In this document: piece by piece, positions 29,292 through 34,000 of the stretch | Position numbering within the stretch: position 1 is the first letter of the stretch | How the letters are laid out: every line of letters starts with the position of its first letter | Virus record (IMG/VR): IMGVR_UViG_3300008217_000030 | Location: 1-34,000 of that record | Length of the DNA stretch: 34,000 nt | Strand: one strand, 5' to 3' | Source: a virus | Program-made: the position numbers and the translations under genes | The notes under the pieces: model-generated | Databases searched by the model: none | The model's input: only the letters and a program-made list of their open reading frames with translations | What the model was told of the DNA's origin: nothing

Positions 29292-31231
29292 TAGCGTAAC
29301 CCACTTTGTTTTAAATCTAAACGCAGTGTACCAAAACGCCAGGCATCACCGGTTGCACTACTTTCAATTTTAATTGCTCCTTGTCGTGCACGCGCGCGAC
29401 AATCTTTTTTCGTTGTTGTTGGGGTCAAGGTAAAAGGTCCAAGAGTACTACTTGTTTTATCATCTGCCGGATAATTACGCAGTTGAATTGTAAAGCTCAC
29501 TGTCCCTGTCATATTTTTAAAATCAGGAATAAAACGAGAAATAGAAAATAAGTTTTCTCCTGCATCGATCATAAAATCACCAGACGTTAAATTTGCTGTG
29601 ATTGCAGATCCATCATCATCATCCCCATTTTCTTGTGCGTATAAATAACTCCGCCCTGGAGTGACACCTTGTACGGTGGGTGTTGCTGTCGCGGTTGATG
29701 TTGGTAAAAAATTTGTTGCATAAGGAAAATTAAAGACACCACGATCAATCCAGGTGGTGCGATCCAATGTTCCGTTATACCATACTTTATCCATATAATT
29801 ATAGGTCACGCATCGATCAATAATATCAGATGTTGCTGTCGGATAAAACCATGTAATTTCGTGAAAGTCAGAATTAACACCTGCATAAATTTCAGGAACA
29901 AGACGAATATTATTAAAGACATGATCTTGCACACTACACGGCAACGCTTGTACGGTTCCGTCAAATGCATAAAAACCAGTATTCGACATCCAGTAGGCAA
30001 TCCCATCAATGTCAACAGCTGCATGTTGTCCAATGCATCCGCATTGTCGTCCTGATTGTTGAAAACCAAATGTAAAAGGGGGACCTTGAAATTGCATTGT
30101 ATGCATTGCTGTATCAGTCCAAATTAAAATTAAACCACGTGAACGAATTGCTGCTCTTATTTCTGCACCATCAGATAATTTTTGTGAACCGGCGGTATTG
30201 GTTTGTGTAGGAACAAAATCGGCAATACTTTCTTGATCACTCCACCGAACAAACATAGGATCTTGTGTTGTTGATGTTCCAATTGTAGTTTCACTTCCAA
30301 ATAAAATTAAATGACGATCGGGAGTTGAGATCATACTAAAACGCGCAGTGCCAGGCATCGTTGTTGAATTTACATTTAAAGAATAAGCATCGGTTCCTGT
30401 ATTATAATCAATTAAATTAATTAATGGATCTGTGCCCCCTCCTTCAAATGCAGACGTGTCAAAATAATACGTGCCTCCATTATAGATTGTAGCAACTACA
30501 TCTTCACCATAATTATCAATAGACCAATTTCCTGCATCAATATCAACAGACGTTGGACGTGGACTACCCCATGTTGAATCACTCCATGGACCCGCTCCCC
30601 ACCCAAGGCCTAACGAGGAAGTATAGTTTCCAATGTTCACTTGAATTGTAAATGTTGCATTCCCCGTTGTAGACATACCTGATCCTGATTCGACAGCAGA
30701 CATGGTAATTTTAAAACTGTTACTGTTGACAATAGCAGTAATTTCAAACGGGTTGGTTGTAAAATCAGATGCGGAATATCCGGTATCCGCTAAACTGGCC
30801 ACAGCAGAAATTGTAACAAAATCTCCAACAGATGCATCATGCGATGCACAGACACACGTTACAACAGCACTCCCATTTGTTGATGTAAATGTTCCTGTGG
30901 TTGAAATAGCTGCAGCCTTGCCCCTTGTTCCTTTCGACTGGGGCGTTTCATCATTCATTGTGCCATTCGTGGCATCGAAGATATAAAATTTTTTATTGGT
31001 CCCAATGGCATCAAACTTAATGCCTGTATTTGAATTATAGGATTTTTGTGCACGCGGTGCTCCAAGAAGAGTATTGGCTGTATAGGCTTGGACCCATCCA
31101 CCAATTTTCTCAGGCAGTCCATAACGAAAACGCACAAAATCACAGTCCACAAATTCACTACGCTCTCCTGCACCCGTTTCTGTGAGTTGCTTGTTTATGC
31201 CTGGGTTAAATTCAAACTTAGCTAATGGCAT
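29291..31231 (-). CDS. Tail/DNA-stabilisation protein (646 aa, beta-rich)
   Basis: This 646-aa protein begins KFEFNPGINKQLTETGAG and has FVDCDFVRFRYGLPEKIGGW, a Ser/Thr-rich beta segment (~110-190), then RFSMISTPDRHLILFGSE, SRGLILIWTDTAMHTMQF, IGQHAAVDIDGIAYWMSNTG and repeated blade-like elements. The layout resembles beta-propeller tail-tube or P22 gp10-like packaged-DNA stabilisation proteins of podoviruses. It ends with an Arg-rich segment. It is probably part of the short tail or neck, by family resemblance. Confidence 0.65.
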   Translation of the reverse strand: MPLAKFEFNPGINKQLTETGAGERSEFVDCDFVRFRYGLPEKIGGWVQAYTANTLLGAPRAQKSYNSNTGIKFDAIGTNKKFYIFDATNGTMNDETPQSKGTRGKAAAISTTGTFTSTNGSAVVTCVCASHDASVGDFVTISAVASLADTGYSASDFTTNPFEITAIVNSNSFKITMSAVESGSGMSTTGNATFTIQVNIGNYTSSLGLGWGAGPWSDSTWGSPRPTSVDIDAGNWSIDNYGEDVVATIYNGGTYYFDTSAFEGGGTDPLINLIDYNTGTDAYSLNVNSTTMPGTARFSMISTPDRHLILFGSETTIGTSTTQDPMFVRWSDQESIADFVPTQTNTAGSQKLSDGAEIRAAIRSRGLILIWTDTAMHTMQFQGPPFTFGFQQSGRQCGCIGQHAAVDIDGIAYWMSNTGFYAFDGTVQALPCSVQDHVFNNIRLVPEIYAGVNSDFHEITWFYPTATSDIIDRCVTYNYMDKVWYNGTLDRTTWIDRGVFNFPYATNFLPTSTATATPTVQGVTPGRSYLYAQENGDDDDGSAITANLTSGDFMIDAGENLFSISRFIPDFKNMTGTVSFTIQLRNYPADDKTSSTLGPFTLTPTTTKKDCRARARQGAIKIESSATGDAWRFGTLRLDLKQSGLR

Positions 31232-31239
31232 AAACCCTC

Positions 31240-32469
31240 CTATGTTTTGATAATATAGTTGAGTGTAATATACGGATTTGTAATTGTGTGGGTTGCCTCT
31301 GTACCTGAAAAAGTATGAGTATGAGTTTGTCCTGATCCTGTTTCTAATGTTTGTAGAGTTGAAACAGTGTCCGTTGTTTTAAGAGAACTCTGATCTGCAC
31401 TTACACTTACTGAAGAACCCGTGCCGCCGGACCATGAGGTTAGAGTTGATCCAAAACTATCGTGCGCATGCGCTGGGAGTTGTGCGGTTGTAATAGCGGT
31501 GCCTGCATTCGTTCCCGATGGTGTAATATCTACGGTTGTTGAGCATCCTGTTCCTCCGAGTGAGGAGAATGTTGATCCTTTTCCAATAGGAAATTTATCA
31601 TCAAGATCAGGCACATTAAAGGTAGAGGAACCATCTCCTTCACCATATGTGGTACTGGTAATAGCAAATAAATCAGAATAGGTACTTCGACTAACAGCTG
31701 ATCCATCACATAAAAGATATCCCGTAGGTGCACTTGCACCTGAATAAGGAAGAATCGCACCGGGTGGAATAAAATCACTCCGTGTTGCCCATTCGGGTGC
31801 ACTGGCCCCTGAGTTCATTTGTAAAACTTGAGAGGCTGTTCCTTTTGCTAATTTTGCAATAGTTGTTGTGCCTGATGCATATACAAGATCACCAGCAGTA
31901 TAAGAGGTTAATCCTGAACCACCATAAGCAACACCTAAAACATTTGTTAGATTAAGAGTATCGATTGTTGCTGTGCCATCGATGGCTGCAGCACCCGTAC
32001 ATTCTAATGTTGCAATTTGTAAATTTGCCAGAGCATTTGTAACGGCTGCTCCAGAACCTGCTCCATCACTATAGACGATTGTGCTTTTACCATTTTGCAC
32101 AGTAACGTTAGCACCGGTTCCTGCCGAAAGAATTAAATTTCTACTGCCTGCTAAACTATTTTTGACCACATAATGAACAGGAGCACTATTGGGATCAATT
32201 GTAACGGTTGTATTATCTCCAACATCGGAAGCACTATAATATTCAATGACACGATATTGGCCATCTTGTAAGTGACTTGCACCATCGGTTGGTGTTCCTG
32301 ATGTTTTTGAATAAAGAGTACTGGTTGCAGTACTGACAGTGATTTTTTTGAAACCACCAAAACGGTCCATCATATCCCAGTTATAGTTTTCAGTCGTACC
32401 CCAAGTACCCGATTGTTCACCGGTTGTAATTTTTTCTATACCATAAATGGTTGTATATGTGGATGCCAT
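31240..32469 (-). CDS. Tail fibre protein with phage tail-collar domain
   Basis: This 409-aa protein has an N-terminal attachment-type region (ASTYTTIYGIEKITTGEQSG), a repetitive beta-rich stalk with AKLAKGTASQVLQMNSG, then the tail-collar domain: PPGAILPYSGASAPTGYLLC, DGSAVSRSTYSDLFAI and STFNVPDLDDKFPIGKGS, followed by a QLPAHAHD histidine-rich tip. The collar domain is a tip fold of many host-recognition fibres. A nearby gene (33235-34000) shares the LAKGT module. It probably contacts the host receptor. Confidence 0.85.
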   Translation of the reverse strand: MASTYTTIYGIEKITTGEQSGTWGTTENYNWDMMDRFGGFKKITVSTATSTLYSKTSGTPTDGASHLQDGQYRVIEYYSASDVGDNTTVTIDPNSAPVHYVVKNSLAGSRNLILSAGTGANVTVQNGKSTIVYSDGAGSGAAVTNALANLQIATLECTGAAAIDGTATIDTLNLTNVLGVAYGGSGLTSYTAGDLVYASGTTTIAKLAKGTASQVLQMNSGASAPEWATRSDFIPPGAILPYSGASAPTGYLLCDGSAVSRSTYSDLFAITSTTYGEGDGSSTFNVPDLDDKFPIGKGSTFSSLGGTGCSTTVDITPSGTNAGTAITTAQLPAHAHDSFGSTLTSWSGGTGSSVSVSADQSSLKTTDTVSTLQTLETGSGQTHTHTFSGTEATHTITNPYITLNYIIKT

Positions 32470-32477
32470 AAATTCTC

Positions 32478-32930
32478 CTAGTCAGGCTTTCGGCCTGGAT
32501 ATAATACAGCCCATGTTTGGTCTGCATTGGTTGTTAATTCGGTCCATGTTGTTGCAGCAGGTGCACCAACAGCAGATGTCATTTCTTGTCCTGTTACAGC
32601 GACGCTCGCCGTTCCTGTAATGGTCGGTGTGCCTACTTCAGCACCAACACTCAGTCCAGTAATGCCAACTTCAACGGATACTACCACAGTTGGAGTACCA
32701 AGTCCAAGTGTCATCGCTTGTCCTGTAACAGCAACATCAACACCAACTTCGATGGTTAAGTTCCCCAACGAAATTGTCATGCCTTGTCCAGTGACCGATA
32801 CATCTGCATCCGCGACAACGGATGGTGTACCAAGGCTCAAGGTCATTGCTTGTCCAGTCAGAACTGCGATTCCATCATGTTCTTGTGTTGCAAAGGGTAC
32901 AAAACTAAATGCGGAATCACCTAATAACAT
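32478..32930 (-). CDS. VTGQ-repeat protein (150 aa)
   Basis: This 150-aa protein is built from five imperfect units of about 22 residues, each with VTGQ-x-MT-x-x-LG-x-P and valine-rich filler (e.g. VTGQAMTLGLGTPTVVVSVE). The C-terminus reads ADQTWAVLYPGRKPD. Regular beta-strand repeats suggest a fibre or decoration element lying between two fibre genes. Near-identical DNA across units makes copy-number change by recombination likely. Confidence 0.7.
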   Translation of the reverse strand: MLLGDSAFSFVPFATQEHDGIAVLTGQAMTLSLGTPSVVADADVSVTGQGMTISLGNLTIEVGVDVAVTGQAMTLGLGTPTVVVSVEVGITGLSVGAEVGTPTITGTASVAVTGQEMTSAVGAPAATTWTELTTNADQTWAVLYPGRKPD

Positions 32931-32936
32931 AATACA

Positions 32937-33230
32937 TTAATCCGTTGGTTTCGTTGGCCAAGTTACATTTTCAACATCTGAAACTGTGCTTAAACCGCTT
33001 GGCAAATCTCTGAGCTCTTGTCTATAAGTTGTCATTTCTGCCGACATCGTAACATCTGATAAAGCATAAAAATCAGTCTCGGTTAGTAACCTATTTCTTT
33101 TTTCTCTTAGACCAGTCATTGCTTCAGGATTTTTTCTAGCAAGAGCTTGTTGTTCTTCTAAGTCTCTTGCAGTTTCTTCCTCTTCTGTAAATTGAACTCT
33201 TGTTCCGCTTATATTTTTAAATCTTGGCAT
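32937..33230 (-). CDS. Tail fibre-associated protein, possible assembly chaperone (97 aa)
   Basis: I start this at the ATG at 33230 (MPRFKNISG), because GGAGGATA lies 7 nt upstream. The frame to 33275 would extend into the preceding gene. It contains EEEETARDLEEQQALARKNP, RNRLLTETDFYALSDVTMSA and a C-terminal YRQELRDLP with WPTKPTD. The LL-x-x-TD-x-YAL-x-D ... YRQ-x-LRDLP ... WP pattern is characteristic of small phage tail proteins near fibres, some proposed as fibre chaperones. Confidence 0.65.
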   Translation of the reverse strand: MPRFKNISGTRVQFTEEEETARDLEEQQALARKNPEAMTGLREKRNRLLTETDFYALSDVTMSAEMTTYRQELRDLPSGLSTVSDVENVTWPTKPTD

Positions 33231-33234
33231 TATA

Positions 33235-34000
33235 TTATCCTCCCACCCCAAATAAAACAAATTTACCTGCATCAATATTTCCGCTATCCATTTTAAAACT
33301 TATAGCGTCAACAGCTGAAGTAGAATTAAAAACTCCTGAAACAGTTTCCCATACAATATAATCTGTACCCTGATAGGCTACACTATTCCAAAGGAAATGT
33401 TTTTTGAATGTGGTACTTGAAGGATTATAAAACCAAAGCTGGCCAACTGCTTGTTCATCAGCTCCATTACCCACTCCATTACAAAGAATAACATATCCTG
33501 TTTGAAAGGAATTATCTCTAGAGGAATTATAATCATGTCCACCATCAGCAGTACCACCAACTGCTTGTTTCCAGGTTTGAGCATAAGTAGTACCTAACGA
33601 TACATTATAATTAGAACCACCATCAATACTTCCTTGAAATAACAATTCTTCATTATCTGTTGCTGGATGTAGTCCGTAAATCATAACACAGTATATAGGA
33701 TATGTGCTGTCCAGAATCACGCTACTAGCCCCATCTACTAGATTAATAACAGAATCACTACTTGCAGTTATAGTAGCAATTTTAGTCCATGCCCCACCAG
33801 CAGCAGTGGCCCATGAAATAGCGGTGGCTGTTGCATTCATGCTTAATACTTGACTGCCTGTACCTTTGGCTAATCGGGCGACAGCTGTTGCACTGTTGGC
33901 ATAAAATAAATCAAGAGATGCTTGTGATGTGGCAAGTTTTGATCCATTCGTTAAATCAGCAACACCACCAAAAGTTGCTGATAAATCATCAGACAACGTA
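33235..34000 (-). CDS. Tail fibre-like protein (5' end outside window)
   Basis: The C-terminal part of a fibre protein, at least 253 aa. The frame is open to the window edge, so the TTG at 33996 need not be the start. It contains GSKLATSQASLDLFYANSAT, VARLAKGTGSQVLSMNATAT, and a beta-rich tip with YCVMIYGLHPATDNEELLFQ and YVILCNGVGNGADEQAVG. The stop overlaps the ribosome site of the next gene. The VARLAKG segment is homologous to that in the tail-collar protein. Likely receptor-binding. Confidence 0.65.
   Translation of the reverse strand, partial: TLSDDLSATFGGVADLTNGSKLATSQASLDLFYANSATAVARLAKGTGSQVLSMNATATAISWATAAGGAWTKIATITASSDSVINLVDGASSVILDSTYPIYCVMIYGLHPATDNEELLFQGSIDGGSNYNVSLGTTYAQTWKQAVGGTADGGHDYNSSRDNSFQTGYVILCNGVGNGADEQAVGQLWFYNPSSTTFKKHFLWNSVAYQGTDYIVWETVSGVFNSTSAVDAISFKMDSGNIDAGKFVLFGVGG

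Noticed and set aside
1-34000. Prophage integration genes or attachment sites
   Set aside because: No integrase, excisionase, repressor or att-like repeat was seen; Leu at the polymerase position is only indirect evidence.

Overview
The window looks like about two thirds of the genome of an uncultured, AT-rich, marine-type tailed bacteriophage. Protein features point to a podovirus-like phage of the kind seen in surface-ocean viromes. The evidence is a family A DNA polymerase with a DUF3310 protein, an AEP-type primase, SNF2 and UvrD helicases, an MGME1/RecB-like exonuclease, an Hsp20 chaperone, Fe(II)/2-oxoglutarate oxygenases, a phage tail-collar protein, and structural proteins with Gly/Arg-rich 'GGRxGY' motifs. 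No terminase, portal, major capsid protein, integrase, RNA polymerase, tRNA or rRNA is visible. The head genes presumably lie outside the window. Host and exact taxonomy are inference only.

Layout. Almost everything is on the minus strand, so transcription runs right to left. From the right: 20.0-34.0 kb holds virion genes (tail fibre and collar proteins, a repeat protein, a 646-aa tail/stabilisation protein, GGRxGY-motif proteins, and a 1349-aa probable internal/ejection protein). 17.7-20.0 kb is a lysis cassette: an XhlA-like holin candidate, an M15 endolysin, small membrane proteins, a possible spanin pair and a Cys-rich metallothionein-like peptide. 17.2-17.6 kb is Hsp20. 15.77-17.2 kb is the only plus-strand gene, an SNF2 helicase. 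7.2-15.7 kb is the replication/recombination block: two conserved unknowns, a candidate ssDNA-binding protein, the AEP primase, a PD-(D/E)XK nuclease with a zinc ribbon, a UvrD-like helicase, DUF3310, DNA polymerase and several tiny genes. 1.6-7.2 kb is an accessory island with three 2OG-Fe(II) oxygenases, a TPR-glycosyltransferase, a GH73-type muramidase, a SET-domain protein, two tandem micro zinc-ribbon proteins, a ribbon-helix-helix protein and a paralogous pair of small conserved proteins. 0-1.7 kb holds an HNH and a GIY-YIG/NUMOD3 endonuclease next to the recombination exonuclease, which runs off the left edge.

Genes are packed with ATGA, TAATG or TGATG overlaps, indicating translational coupling. 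I found several genes below 60 codons by reading these junctions: 1997-2116, 2113-2262, 5959-6108, 6310-6489, 7233-7385, 7658-7780 and 29118-29291. Four sigma70-like promoters are readable. Two place the -10 box 6-7 nt before an ATG, which suggests leaderless mRNAs. At 15711-15748 a leftward and a rightward promoter occupy the same 38 bp, so the replication operon and the SNF2 gene could not fire from one DNA molecule at the same moment. The most unusual content is the putative modification island and the superimposed promoter switch.
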